A stretch of 64,000 bases of DNA, from the NCBI GenBank assembly GCA_963714055.1, contig OY970227.1, positions 1,488,001 to 1,552,000 on the forward strand. The letters are read 5' to 3'. The stretch comes from JACDBE01 sp963714055 (GTDB lineage Bacteria; Actinomycetota; Acidimicrobiia; Spongiisociales; UBA5794). This document shows, in pieces, positions 26,534 to 36,151 of this stretch (positions are counted from its first letter, which is position 1; each line of letters begins with the position of its first letter). Under the pieces are notes generated by a model. The model did not search any database, was not told the DNA's origin, and saw only the letters and a program-made list of their open reading frames with translations. A program made the translations under genes and the position numbers.

Positions 26534-27940
26534 TCATCTCCCCATCAGCATCGCCGGGATGGTCCGCAGCACGATGCTGAGGTCCTTCTCCAGGCTCCAA
26601 CCCTCGATGTAGGCGACGTCGAGGGCCACCATCTCGTCGAACGAGAGGGTGTTGCGCCCCGAAACCTGCCACGACCCGGTGATCCCGGGCAGTGCGCCGA
26701 GGCGGCGACGGTGCCACTCGGTGTAGTGGTCGACCTCGTAGGGCAGCGGCGGCCGTGGGCCGACGACGCTCATGTCGCCGCGGAGGACGTTCCAGAACTG
26801 CGGCAGCTCATCGATGCTGGTCGCCCGGATGACCCGGCCGATGCCGGTGACCCGCGGGTCACGCTCGATCTTGTGGACCGCCTCCTCTCCCTCCTCCTCG
26901 CTGCCGGTGCGACCGTGGATCCACTCGTTGGTGAAGGCGGTGTGGATATCGGTGCTGCTGTCGGTGCGCATCGAGCGGAACTTCAGCATCTGGAACTCGA
27001 GGCCATGGATCCCCACCCGGGTCTGGCGGTACAACACGGGCCCTCTCGAGGTGAGCTTCACGGCGAGCGCCACCAGGCCGAGCACCGGGGAGAGCACCAG
27101 CAGGGCGACCGAGGCGACGGCCACGTCGAAGGTCCGCTTGACCATCTTGTTGTACCCGATGAGACGCGAGCCACGGGTCCCCACCAGCGGGATGCCGTCG
27201 AAGTCGTCGATCCACATCCGGTCGACTCGTAGGCCGTAGGTGTGCGGCACCGCCTTCCACGCCACGCCCTGTTGCATGCACTCGCCGATGACGTCCATCA
27301 CCCGGTCGGTGGGCCCGGAAAGGGCGATGAGGACCTCGTCCACGTCGAGCGTGTCGATCGACGTACCGATCAGGTCGACCCCGCCGAGCACCGGGACGTT
27401 GTTGTTCTCGCTCCCGGACGGAGGCAGGTCGTCGTCGAGGAAGCCGATCACCTCGTAGAACGTCGGACGCATCCGCAGCGCTGCCGACAGCCGGTTACCC
27501 AGCGGCGTCTTCCCCACGATGAGCACGCGGCGCACCGCGTCGGCGTTGTTGCTCGCCGACCGGACGTAGCGCTGCAATGCCGCCCTGGCGGCGGCCAGGA
27601 CGACAGCTGCCAGCGGCACGAAGATGACCACGGTGACCCGTGAATACGAGGCCGACCGGTAGAAGAAGCCAAAGGTCAGCATTGCCAGCGTCGCCACACC
27701 GAGGGCGGCGATGGTGAGCGCCGGCGGGACCCGGACCCCCGGCTGGGAGTAGGCGCCGGCCAGCTTGAGGACGCCGACGGTGAGCAGGGCGACGACGACC
27801 GCCGGAAGCACATAGCTGCGCCAAGGGGTGGGCCCCTCGGTCGCCCCTACCCACGCCCAGGCGTGCCGCAGCCACACGGCGAGCAGGGCAGCGGCGAACA
27901 CGGCTGTCCCGTCGACGACCATGCGTCTGGTGCGCTCCAT
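26534..27940 (-). CDS. polyprenyl-phosphate sugar-1-phosphate transferase (initiating glycosyltransferase, WbaP/WcaJ type)
   Basis: 468 aa. Four to five N-terminal membrane segments (residues ~10-125), a CoA-binding-like middle (RRVLIVGKTPLGNRLSAALR), another membrane segment (VAVASVALLVLSPVLGLVAL) and the C-terminal bacterial sugar transferase domain: VLYRQTRVGIHG, MLKFRSMRTD, TSIDELPQFWNVLRGDMS and VGPRPPLPYEVD. Such enzymes move a sugar 1-phosphate from UDP-sugar to undecaprenyl phosphate, the first committed step of repeat-unit assembly. An unusual acidic insert (GSEEEGEEAVHKI) sits after FRSMRTD. Start at ATG 27940; GTG about 20 nt upstream is possible. Confidence 0.93.
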   Translation of the reverse strand: MERTRRMVVDGTAVFAAALLAVWLRHAWAWVGATEGPTPWRSYVLPAVVVALLTVGVLKLAGAYSQPGVRVPPALTIAALGVATLAMLTFGFFYRSASYSRVTVVIFVPLAAVVLAAARAALQRYVRSASNNADAVRRVLIVGKTPLGNRLSAALRMRPTFYEVIGFLDDDLPPSGSENNNVPVLGGVDLIGTSIDTLDVDEVLIALSGPTDRVMDVIGECMQQGVAWKAVPHTYGLRVDRMWIDDFDGIPLVGTRGSRLIGYNKMVKRTFDVAVASVALLVLSPVLGLVALAVKLTSRGPVLYRQTRVGIHGLEFQMLKFRSMRTDSSTDIHTAFTNEWIHGRTGSEEEGEEAVHKIERDPRVTGIGRVIRATSIDELPQFWNVLRGDMSVVGPRPPLPYEVDHYTEWHRRRLGALPGITGSWQVSGRNTLSFDEMVALDVAYIEGWSLEKDLSIVLRTIPAMLMGR

Positions 27941-28193
27941 GGCGAGGCTCTGCCGGTACACGTCAGACCCTCGCTGAATGGACAGGCGCGTCGAAGCGCC
28001 GTCCCGGATTGGTGATGGCGATGTCGCGCCGACCCGGGGCGTGGTCGCCCGAGGCCGGCACGACGCCGGATTGCAGTTGCATCTCTTCCTGACCCCTATC
28101 AGACCCACCAGGCGATCGGGTGGGCTTCCCCAACACATTCGATGCACCCGCACCGACGACGTCAGGGTAGCCACGCTCCACATCTTGCGGCAT

Positions 28194-28216
28194 GGGCCAA
28201 TTGGCCCAAATTGGGG
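28194..28216. repeat. overlapping palindromes at the 3' side of the GT2 gene
   Basis: GGGCCAATTGGCCC (28194-28207) is a perfect 14-bp palindrome and overlaps CCCAAATTGGGG (28205-28216), another near palindrome. They lie directly downstream of the GT2 stop (minus strand) within the 276-bp gap before the sugar transferase gene. A terminator or an operator for that promoter are both possible. Confidence 0.5.
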
Positions 28217-29038
28217 CTACCACTTGGTGTAGTAGCTGTCGGCGTTGACCAGGTATTCGACGGTGGGAACGGCAATGTGCTCGATCCTGCGTGTCTTGGA
28301 GAGACGGTAGATGAACTCCCAATCCTCCTTGGGCAGCGTCGCTTTGACGCGGTGGAGGCGGCTGAAGTTGACGCCGGCATGGCGACGCACCACGATCGAG
28401 TTGGCGTCGACGAAGGACGATTGGTCGGCGAACTCGGCACGGTCGAATGGCTTCGACAGTGTGTCGAGCAGAACGCCGTCGGGCATCCTTCTCTCTACCG
28501 CGGTATAGACGGCATCGGGGGGCGGACCCAACGCCTCACTGTCATGTCCACGGAGCGCGGTGATCGCCGTATGCAAGTGGTTCGGCTTCCACTGGTTGTC
28601 GTCGTCGAGGAAGGCGATGAAGTCCGAGTCCGTGAGCCTGATCCCGACGTTGCGCACGAGCCCGAGCACCGCCGTGTTGCGGGAGAGCGACACCGCTCGG
28701 AGACGCGGGTGATCGGGAAGCGCCGGCAGGCCACCGCCGTCGTCCACCACCATCACGATGTTGTCGGCCATCGTCTGGGACAGGGCGCTCTCGACCGCCA
28801 CCTTCAGCAGCTCGGGGCGCCGGTACGTGGGGACGATGGTGGCGCACCCAGCTCGCTGTACCCCACCCAGCATCGAGAGCAGTCGTGCCACCTCGCCGTC
28901 CTCGAACCGTCGGAGTGCCGGTGTCTTGGGACCGAGCAGAACGCGGTTCTTGAGCTCGTGGAGCGGCCAGAGCCCGAATCGCCGACGGAGGTACGACCGC
29001 ATTCCCCTCGACGGGTGCCGGAGATCAGTGGTCGACAC
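28217..29038 (-). CDS. GT2 family glycosyltransferase
   Basis: 273 aa from GTG 29038. The catalytic domain starts late, at about residue 62: ATIVPTYRRPELLKVAVESA, then MVVDDGGG, NVGIRLTDSDFIAFLDDDNQ (the DDD metal site) and a C-terminal KEDWEFIYRL motif (ED catalytic-base region). The first ~60 residues are basic and may contact the membrane. Its start overlaps the flippase gene's stop by 14 bp, so the two are co-transcribed. Donor and acceptor unknown. Confidence 0.88.
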   Translation of the reverse strand: MSTTDLRHPSRGMRSYLRRRFGLWPLHELKNRVLLGPKTPALRRFEDGEVARLLSMLGGVQRAGCATIVPTYRRPELLKVAVESALSQTMADNIVMVVDDGGGLPALPDHPRLRAVSLSRNTAVLGLVRNVGIRLTDSDFIAFLDDDNQWKPNHLHTAITALRGHDSEALGPPPDAVYTAVERRMPDGVLLDTLSKPFDRAEFADQSSFVDANSIVVRRHAGVNFSRLHRVKATLPKEDWEFIYRLSKTRRIEHIAVPTVEYLVNADSYYTKW

Positions 29039-30620
29039 GGGGCTTCCGCCGTTCGCTGAACGAGGTGATCGCCCTCCGGGGCAGACCGAACAACCAGATG
29101 CGCAACCGGTCGATGCGCTCCCGACCGAGGATGCGCATGAGTGCCCGCAGGCAGAACAGACCTGTCAGCGTTGCCAGCGCCAGTCCAACACCCGTCGCCC
29201 ACGGCTCGGCCAGGCTCAGTCGGGCCCACAGCGCGACGGCAGTCGTGAGAATTCCCATTGCGATGAGCCGCAGATTCGCCGGCTGCCAACGGAAGCCCGA
29301 CATCGACCGGACGACGCCGTAGATCATGATCGAGTGGAAGATGTACAAACCGAGGAAAGCCATGCCGACACCGACCAGGCCGAAGGTCTCCAGTCCCACC
29401 CAGGACAGGAGCACGTACACACTCCAGGCGGCTACCTCGGTCCAGACGAGAGCAACGCCGCGACCTCGAGCAGCCAGGACGAAGCCCATCGGCCACGACA
29501 CCAGCCTGAGGAGCATTCCCGCCATCTGCCAGGACAGGACATCGGCCGCCTGGCCGAACTGGCTCGAGTACAGGATGCTGATCACCCACGGTGAAAGGGC
29601 GAGGGTTGCCAAGACGCCAGGAAGGGCGAGCAGAAAGGAGACCTCGGCCTGCTCGTTCACGGTCTGATTCATGCGTTCGTCGTCGGACGACACTTCGGTC
29701 AACCGCGGGAAGTAGTCCGTTCCCATCGCCTGCAGGATGAACCCGACGTAAACCATCGACAGTGCGGTGGCGGCTTGGAACAATCCTGCCGCCTCGACAC
29801 CCTGCGTCCGCGTGACCAGGATCCGCACCACAAAAACCGCGCCCGTCGACAAGAGATACGAGGCCACGAGCGCTACCCCGAGACGCATCATTCCCTGTGC
29901 CTTCGTGAATACCTCTCGGTTGGAGAGCTTCACCTTGGCGATGGGAATGCGGCGGGCGTACAGCCAAGCAATCAGGAGCCCGACGCCAGCAGCGACCACC
30001 ATGTACGGGGCGATACCGCTGGTGCCCCACAGGTAAACGAAGGGAATGCTGAGAGCGGCTCCGGCCAGCGTGCCCCAAATGTTCATCCGGGCTAGATCGC
30101 CGATCCGGCGCATACCCGTGAGGAGCGCACCCCAGCCGGTGGCGATGGGACCGATGGCGACGATCAGCGACAGCAGCCGAATGCTTCCCGAGTGGGAGTG
30201 GTCCCCGAAAGCAACCGTGCTGATGGTGTCGGCGCCGAGGAACATCGTCGCTCCGCCGATCAGGCCGAGGACCAGGCAGACGCGGCGAAGGGTGAACACC
30301 GTTCGGGCGACGGACTCGTCACTCCCGGAGGCTGCAGCGACCGCCACCTCCCGCACCCCGGATGTGCCCAGACCCGCGTCGAAGAATGTCTTGGCGAGGA
30401 CCACGATGGAGTCGAACACCGCCTCGAGCCCCACACCGGCCGGCCCCAACAGCAGGGCGACCGCCTTCGTCCTGACCATCCGAATGAGCATCATGACGAT
30501 GCTCGAACCGCCGATGATCGACGAGGACCTCAGTGCCTCGAGGTGCGAGGTCTCCGGCTCCGCTTCCGTCGTAGTGACATCGTCCTCGACGGGTAGGGAC
30601 ACCACGGCGGCGTCAGGCAC
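29025..30620 (-). CDS. oligosaccharide-unit flippase (Wzx/MATE-like)
   Basis: About 531 aa with around 12-14 predicted hydrophobic segments (for example IIGGSSIVMMLIRMV, VCLVLGLIGGATMFLG, YMVVAAGVGLLIAWLYA, VFVVRILVTR). The early GPAGVGLEAVFDSIV and LGTSGVREVA stretches are typical of Wzx/PST flippases, which move undecaprenyl-linked repeat units across the membrane. The C-terminus is basic and ends in a short tail (FSERRKPRVDH). Start uncertain: GTG 30620 is the best placed, ~38 residues before the first membrane segment; the open frame extends to 30674. Confidence 0.9.
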   Translation of the reverse strand: MPDAAVVSLPVEDDVTTTEAEPETSHLEALRSSSIIGGSSIVMMLIRMVRTKAVALLLGPAGVGLEAVFDSIVVLAKTFFDAGLGTSGVREVAVAAASGSDESVARTVFTLRRVCLVLGLIGGATMFLGADTISTVAFGDHSHSGSIRLLSLIVAIGPIATGWGALLTGMRRIGDLARMNIWGTLAGAALSIPFVYLWGTSGIAPYMVVAAGVGLLIAWLYARRIPIAKVKLSNREVFTKAQGMMRLGVALVASYLLSTGAVFVVRILVTRTQGVEAAGLFQAATALSMVYVGFILQAMGTDYFPRLTEVSSDDERMNQTVNEQAEVSFLLALPGVLATLALSPWVISILYSSQFGQAADVLSWQMAGMLLRLVSWPMGFVLAARGRGVALVWTEVAAWSVYVLLSWVGLETFGLVGVGMAFLGLYIFHSIMIYGVVRSMSGFRWQPANLRLIAMGILTTAVALWARLSLAEPWATGVGLALATLTGLFCLRALMRILGRERIDRLRIWLFGLPRRAITSFSERRKPRVDH

Positions 30621-31190
30621 CGGCGCACCCCTCGACGGTCGGCAGCCCAGTGGGCATCCGGCGGGGGACGGCACAGACCGCGGCGAACCGACGCGACCCC
30701 GGCCGCGTCGCGTTCCTCTCGAGGATGGCGTGTCTTGGCCCGGGCACCGTTCTCTCCTGTGGACGATCTGGTATGAAGCCGTCGGACAGTTGGAGAGAAC
30801 CCACGGCTCAGCGTCCCTGCGAGATCACAGACGTCGCTGCTGGCCGTTCCCCACGCTGTTCGCGGCGACTCGCCGCGCAGCGTTCCCCCAATAAGGCTTC
30901 GAGTCGCCATTGTACGGAGAAGACCGCCATTGCGGTATCCACCGGGCGACCCATCCTGTGGCGCAGCGGCAAATGGGCCAGAGGACTCATGGTCGCCGAG
31001 CAGCCCACCCGTAGACTGTGGGTCTACGGATCGGCCGGGCCATCTGCGCCGGCCGTACCAGTCTTGGCGGAGGCCCCGACGAATGACGATGAGAATGCAC
31101 GCGCGCGGCACGGCGCTTCCGACCGCATCCACCAGTTGTGGCCCGGTTCAAGTGACACCGCGCCCCGCTTTGCGTCAACCGACCCCGGGA
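30621..31190. promoter_or_regulatory. 570-bp divergent intergenic region with a strong stem-loop
   Basis: Region between the divergent flippase and GT2 genes; no convincing gene is seen. At 30853-30883 arms ACGCTG/CAGCGT and CGCGGC/GCCGCG form a long hairpin with a 2-nt bulge and a 5-nt loop. Both flanking promoters should lie here. Base composition is slightly less GC-rich than in the neighbouring genes. Confidence 0.5.
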
Positions 31191-32361
31191 ATGTCAACGT
31201 GATCCACCGGACGACTGCTCCGCCTGGACCGGACCCGGCCGGAGTCGTGGACGCTGAACGATCGACCGGCCATCCGACGCAAGCGGCTGCTCAGGGGCGT
31301 CCCATCCACGCCGCAGGATCGGCCAGGGGTGACGGTGGTCGTGCTGTCATACAACTACGGCCGCTTCCTGACGGCGTGCGCCGGCAGTGTTCTTGGATCA
31401 ACGCGATGTCGATGTGAGGCTGCTGATCGTCGACGACGCCTCGGTGGACGAGACCCAACGGGTCACCGAGCGTCTCGCCGGCGGCGACGAACGTGTGACC
31501 GTCATTCGGAACCGGACCAACCGGGGCCAGCTGCCCTCGATGAACGCCGCTTTGGCCGGCATCACGACCGAGTACGTCGTCAAGCTCGACGCCGACGACC
31601 TGCTGGCACCGGGTGCCCTGGCGCGAGCGACCGCACTCATGGAGCGACATCCGGACGTGACCTTCACGTACGGGCGCCCCCACATCTTCAGCGGGCAAGT
31701 GCCATCGCACCCGGAGTCCCCTCCACGCAGCTGGACCATTTGGGATGGCTCCGACTGGTTTGCCCGGAGGTGCCGGTCGGCCGTCAACGCCATCTGCCAG
31801 CCCGAAGTCGTGATGCGCTCTTCCGCGGTCCGTCAGATCGGTGCCGTGCGCGAGGACCTGCCGCACACATTCGACATGCATCTCTTTCTCGAGCTGGCGC
31901 TGTCGGGTGACGTCGGTCGGGTCAACGGTCCTCCGCAGGGCTACTACCGCATCCACGAGCACAGCCTGCAGCGCACCGACCATGCCGGCATGCTCTTCGA
32001 CCTGCGTGGTCGCCGCCATGCCTTCGACGCAGTCTTCGCCGGTGGTGCCGCCGACAGGATCCCCGATGCGGATGCCCTGCACGACCAGGCTCGGCAGGCT
32101 CTGGCAACCGCCGCGCTCGACTGGGCATGCCGGGCGTTCGACGATGATCGCTCCGAAGAAGAGCCGATCGACGAACTCGTGCGGTTCGCAACGGAGACCT
32201 ACCCGGCCGCCTACCAGTTGCCGGCGTGGACGGCTCTCCAGCGCCGGATCGCGGCCGGCCCTGAGGCGATGCCGCGGCTTCCCCGGGTCGTTGCCGGTTT
32301 GCGGAGACAGGTGTCCGACAGCGTCGGGTATCGGGTGTGGCAGAGGACCGGTGAACGATGA
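31191..32361 (+). CDS. GT2 family glycosyltransferase (in-frame TGA and a frameshift)
   Basis: The core VTVVVLSYNYGRFLTACAGS (31329 on) continues in another frame after a one-base shift near 31385 as LLIVDDASVDETQRV, VKLDADDLLAPGAL (DxD-like site) and a family C-terminus. It is a paralogue of the GT2 at 33.4 kb: the stretch LLRGVPSTPQDRPGVTVVVLSY aligns with that protein's QRGVPPVRRETVSVVIPCY, so coding clearly begins upstream of 31329. The nearest in-frame ATG (31191) is followed three codons later by TGA at 31200. Either two sequence errors are present or the gene is inactive. The 3' end overlaps the GT8 gene (ATGA). Confidence 0.8.
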
Positions 32362-33308
32362 CCTCGCCACAGGCGCCCCAGCTACCGATGCCATCCGTGA
32401 GCGACACGGTGCACATCTCGATGACGGTCGACGGGGGATTCGAGATGCCCCTTGCCGTCTCCTTGCTGAGCCTGGCTGAAGCCCACCACCGTCGAGGCAC
32501 GCCTTGTGAGGTATCGGTGCTCTGCACCGGCCTCGCCAACGACGTGCGTGCGCGAATCGAGCGTGATGTGGCCGGGCGTATCGGGATCGACTGGGTGGAC
32601 GTCGACCTGCGTCTCCTCGCCGGCGCCAACTACCCGACGTGGCTGAGCGCTGCCTCCCTCTTCCGGTTCCTCCTTCCCGAGCTTCTGCCGGCGAGTCGAA
32701 CGCGGACGATCTACCTGGATGCAGACACCCTGGTTCTGGATTCGTTCGCCGAGTTGTGGCGCACCGACCTCGACGGTCATCTACTGGCGGCAGTCCGGGA
32801 TGCCGGAGCCCCCTTCGCTGCCGGACCGCTCGGCACCGATTGGCGGTCGTTGGGCCTCGCCCCGGACGCCGAGTACTTCAACGCTGGCCTGCTCGTCATG
32901 CCGTTGGACACATGGAGGCGTGAGGGCACCGACAAGACTGCACTGGCACTCCTTCGCGAGAAGAAGCTGCAGTGGGGCGATCAGGACGCGCTCAACGTGG
33001 TCGCCCAGGGTCGCTGGCGAGAGGTCCCCAGGCGCTGGAACCTCCAGACCATCGATGCCGAGGAGCGCGGCCTGGCCTGGGCCATGTACCGCTCGGAAGT
33101 CGAGGATGCCGTGGCCAAGCCGGCCATGGTGCACTACACGGGTCCCGTCAAGCCCTGGGCCGGCCGCACCGACCATCCCTTCGCCGCCCAGTGGTTCGCA
33201 ACCCTCGAGCGATCGAGCTGGGCAGGCTTCGGCCCGGAAGACGTGACGGTGGTGACCCGCGCCCGACGTCGCATCGCTCGGGCGGCGCAGGTTCTCAGGT
33301 ACGGCTGA
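32358..33308 (+). CDS. GT8 family glycosyltransferase
   Basis: 316 aa. The retaining GT8 pattern is clear: VHISMTVDGGFEMPLAVSLL, FRFLLPELLPASRTRTIYLD followed by ADTLVLDS (DxD as DAD), AEYFNAGLLVMPLDTWR, WGDQDALN and HYTGPVKPW (C-terminal His/Lys site). Relatives transfer glucose or galactose from UDP-sugars onto lipid-linked oligosaccharides or LPS cores. ATG 32358 overlaps the stop of the upstream GT2 gene, so the two are translationally coupled. No membrane segment. Confidence 0.92.
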   Translation: MTSPQAPQLPMPSVSDTVHISMTVDGGFEMPLAVSLLSLAEAHHRRGTPCEVSVLCTGLANDVRARIERDVAGRIGIDWVDVDLRLLAGANYPTWLSAASLFRFLLPELLPASRTRTIYLDADTLVLDSFAELWRTDLDGHLLAAVRDAGAPFAAGPLGTDWRSLGLAPDAEYFNAGLLVMPLDTWRREGTDKTALALLREKKLQWGDQDALNVVAQGRWREVPRRWNLQTIDAEERGLAWAMYRSEVEDAVAKPAMVHYTGPVKPWAGRTDHPFAAQWFATLERSSWAGFGPEDVTVVTRARRRIARAAQVLRYG

Positions 33309-33413
33309 ACGTCGATCTCGGCCGGGTGACAAGGCGGGGTCGAGACGCCCGATACATCCTGCACAGGGCGCGACTCCCGATCCCTACGTCGACAGACGAC
33401 CGTCCGGGACGGG

Positions 33414-34607
33414 CTAGATCCCTCGCCACTGCCAGAAGCGACGTTCGAAGGCATCCCTCCATCGCCGCTTCAGGAGCAGCGCTCGCATCACCCTCGACCC
33501 GACCGCTTCCGGCAAGGCGCCGATCCTGCGGCGCCGCCGGACCGCCCTCCAGCCAGGCAGTGTGCTGTAGTCCTCGATCGAACCGCGGGCGAAGGCCTCC
33601 AACTCAGCGCTCAGCTGGTCACCCGCGTTCGCCTCCAGCGACCAAGCAGCTCCGTGCAAGGCCTGACCAGCCAGCGCGGCGAAGGCCGTTTGTCGCAGTT
33701 CCCGCTGGTCCGCCTCGTCGAGCGAGGATGCGAAACCACTTCGTCGCTCCGTCAGCTCTGCCACGCCCCCCGTGGTCCAGTGCATGCTTGCGTCATGGAT
33801 GCGGTAGAGCGCCTGCGGGGTTCCGAGCACCCTGGCGACGGCGCCCAGGCGCGACGAACGCAGCCACATGGCGAGATCGGCGACATGTGGGAGACTCGAG
33901 TCGTAGCCGCCGGTCGCTTCGTACACGTGCCGGCGGAGGACGACCTCCGGACTGCGGATGACGTTTCGGCCGTACCGACACACCTCACGCGCCCAATCGT
34001 CGCCCTTCCAAGCGATCCAGTCCCAGGGTGTTCCCTCGATCGCCTCAGCCCAGATGGCGTGCGCCGCCTCTGATTGCGAGAAGAGCTCGACCGAGCCATA
34101 CACCAGGCCGACCGCCGGCATCGCCTGGAACACGGCGAGAGCGCGTGCCAACGACCCCGGCGCGAGCTGATCGTCCGCCGACATCAAGACCACATAGTCG
34201 CCGGACACTTCGGAGAGACCTTCGTTGTAGGTGGCGATATGGCCCCGATTCTCGGAGTGCTCGATGAGGCGCACCCGGGGATCCGCATCGCTGAGCTCCC
34301 TGGCGACGGCGACGCTGTCGTCCGTGCTGGCGTCGTCGACGATGATGATCTCGACATCGACCAGGTCCTGGCGCAGCACACTCGCCACCGCGTCGGGGAG
34401 GTAGCGCCCGTAGTTGTAGCAAGGGATGACGACGGAGACCGTCTCGCGCCTCACCGGCGGGACGCCGCGCTGGTATCGACCGGAGCCGCCGACCGACTTC
34501 ATCCGAACCGCACCGAGGAGAGCATCCCAACGGAGGCGGACGTCCCGGAAGACGCTTCGATCAGCCGGGGCGCTGGATGACGTGCGATCCAGGCTGACCT
34601 GGCTCAT
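33414..34607 (-). CDS. GT2 family glycosyltransferase
   Basis: 397 aa. After a ~65-residue N-terminal region comes VSVVIPCYNYGRYLPDAVAS, then IIIVDDASTDDSV, NRGHIATYNEGL and VVLMSADDQLAPGSL (acidic metal site). The C-terminal 120 residues are helical and Arg-rich (VRRRRRIG), like its paralogue at 31.2 kb. ATG 34607 overlaps the stop of the GT4 gene. It is the last gene of the long minus-strand operon that begins at 41.6 kb. Confidence 0.9.
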   Translation of the reverse strand: MSQVSLDRTSSSAPADRSVFRDVRLRWDALLGAVRMKSVGGSGRYQRGVPPVRRETVSVVIPCYNYGRYLPDAVASVLRQDLVDVEIIIVDDASTDDSVAVARELSDADPRVRLIEHSENRGHIATYNEGLSEVSGDYVVLMSADDQLAPGSLARALAVFQAMPAVGLVYGSVELFSQSEAAHAIWAEAIEGTPWDWIAWKGDDWAREVCRYGRNVIRSPEVVLRRHVYEATGGYDSSLPHVADLAMWLRSSRLGAVARVLGTPQALYRIHDASMHWTTGGVAELTERRSGFASSLDEADQRELRQTAFAALAGQALHGAAWSLEANAGDQLSAELEAFARGSIEDYSTLPGWRAVRRRRRIGALPEAVGSRVMRALLLKRRWRDAFERRFWQWRGI

Positions 34608-36151
34608 GTGACCGTCCTCGCCGTCTGCAGTGCGGACACCAACGACATGGAACTCGATCCGGCTGCGTCTCGTAGCACCGCGGCGTGGGATTCCACCAGA
34701 TCGGCCACGGGGAAATGGTTGCGGGCTTGCCGCTGGAGCTCGGGTCGCCTCTGCAGCCACTCATGGCGGCGGGAGTGGGTCTCCACCAGGGCGGCGCCGA
34801 GGGCTTCAGTGTTCGCCTGTCTCCCGTAGGCGACCTTCCTCATCTCGTCCCACCCGACGAGCCCGGTATGGCCCGCCGGGTTCGGCACCATGATCCCGCG
34901 CTCGCCTCGGCTACCGACCTGCTCGGATGCGCCGGCGACCTCTGCCACCACCAGAGGCACCCCGGCGTAGACCGCGTCCATGGCGGCCAGCGACCAGCCT
35001 TCGAAGAACGAGTCCATCAAGAAGGTGTCGGCGGCGGCCAGCACCACGTTCGGCGACGACGTGTCGCCCCTCATGTGGATGCGATCGGATGCGGCAAACC
35101 CGTCACGCCGTTCTGCGGCCTGGGCGAGGTGGAATGCGTCGGCGGCGTGGCCGGCTACCACGAGATGGGCGTCGGGCAGTTGGTCGGCGACCCTCCCGAA
35201 GGCCGTGACCATGCCGGTGACGTTCTTCTGCAGGCTGTACCTGCCCAGGGACACGATGACGAACTCGTCTTCGAGCCCGAGCGTGCGGCGAGCCACGATG
35301 CGGTCGACCAGCGGGCGCGACCCCTGGTCCATTGCGTTGGGAATGGTGATGACACGCCTCGGGTCCGCTCCAGGGTCGAGCTGGAGGTACTGACGGCGGA
35401 CCAACTCGCTCACCGCGACGAGCCTGGCAGCCGCCTGGCGCACCTGCTGGTGGCGCTCGGTGAATCCGCTGAGGTACGGGTGCATGCCATGGAGGACTTC
35501 GACGATGGGTATGCCGAGTGCGGCGGCCGCGTCGAACGAGGCTGCCGACGGCAGACCCTGCTCGCTGACGACGTCAGGAGCCCACAGCCGGAAGGCGTGC
35601 TCCGCCTTCTCCGGTGTCGACCCGTCGAAGACGGGCACGCCTGCCTGGAGAAGCTGGTCTCGGTAGCGGCTCGTCGCCACCACCGAGTCGGCGTTGGCGT
35701 CGACGACGCACACCGCTATGCCCTCTTGTGGGAGATGGCGAGCCAGCAGCATCACGAACTCGCAGACGCCTCCTGCCCACAGACCGTCAACGACGAAGGC
35801 GCACCTCAGCTCAGGCTCTTTGGAAGATCGGGGAAGGCGCCCGGCACCGTCCACGGGGTTCGGGCGAGCATCGTCCAGCTCGGCCGCCGGCACTCGGTCC
35901 AGCGGTCCGAAGTCCTGGCCCCGCTCGATGAGGGGCGTCGACCAGTCGGCGAGCTCGACGTCCGGCGCTGCCGCAGCCTTGCGCAGCATCCGGGTCAGTG
36001 GGGTGCGTATCGCCGGGGGAGGTCTCCAGGTGATGCGCTGCAATCGGAGCAGGAGCCGGTACCGACCTGCTCCGCGCCGCCGCCGACTTGCCGAACGAAC
36101 GTTGGCGGTGGCACCGGGTTTTCCTTCATCGTGGCGAGGCCGAGACGTCAT
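34604..36151 (-). CDS. GT4 family glycosyltransferase
   Basis: 515 aa. GT-B enzyme: N-terminal half with LRCAFVVDGLWAGGVCEFVM and VVSEQGLPSAASF, C-terminal Rossmann half with VIVSLGRYSLQKNVTGMV (donor phosphate loop), HLVVAGHAADAF and the ExxxGWSLAAMDAVYAG site (FFEGWSLAAMDA; here E-G-W-S replaces E-x-F-G). The first ~110 residues are an extra basic and acidic region of unknown use. ATG 36151 overlaps the acetyltransferase stop. Donor unknown. Confidence 0.88.
   Translation of the reverse strand: MTSRPRHDEGKPGATANVRSASRRRRGAGRYRLLLRLQRITWRPPPAIRTPLTRMLRKAAAAPDVELADWSTPLIERGQDFGPLDRVPAAELDDARPNPVDGAGRLPRSSKEPELRCAFVVDGLWAGGVCEFVMLLARHLPQEGIAVCVVDANADSVVATSRYRDQLLQAGVPVFDGSTPEKAEHAFRLWAPDVVSEQGLPSAASFDAAAALGIPIVEVLHGMHPYLSGFTERHQQVRQAAARLVAVSELVRRQYLQLDPGADPRRVITIPNAMDQGSRPLVDRIVARRTLGLEDEFVIVSLGRYSLQKNVTGMVTAFGRVADQLPDAHLVVAGHAADAFHLAQAAERRDGFAASDRIHMRGDTSSPNVVLAAADTFLMDSFFEGWSLAAMDAVYAGVPLVVAEVAGASEQVGSRGERGIMVPNPAGHTGLVGWDEMRKVAYGRQANTEALGAALVETHSRRHEWLQRRPELQRQARNHFPVADLVESHAAVLRDAAGSSSMSLVSALQTARTVT

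Noticed and set aside
30530..31417. Several 200-255 codon frames in the divergent region
   Set aside because: No conserved motif, poor start context, composition unlike the neighbouring genes.
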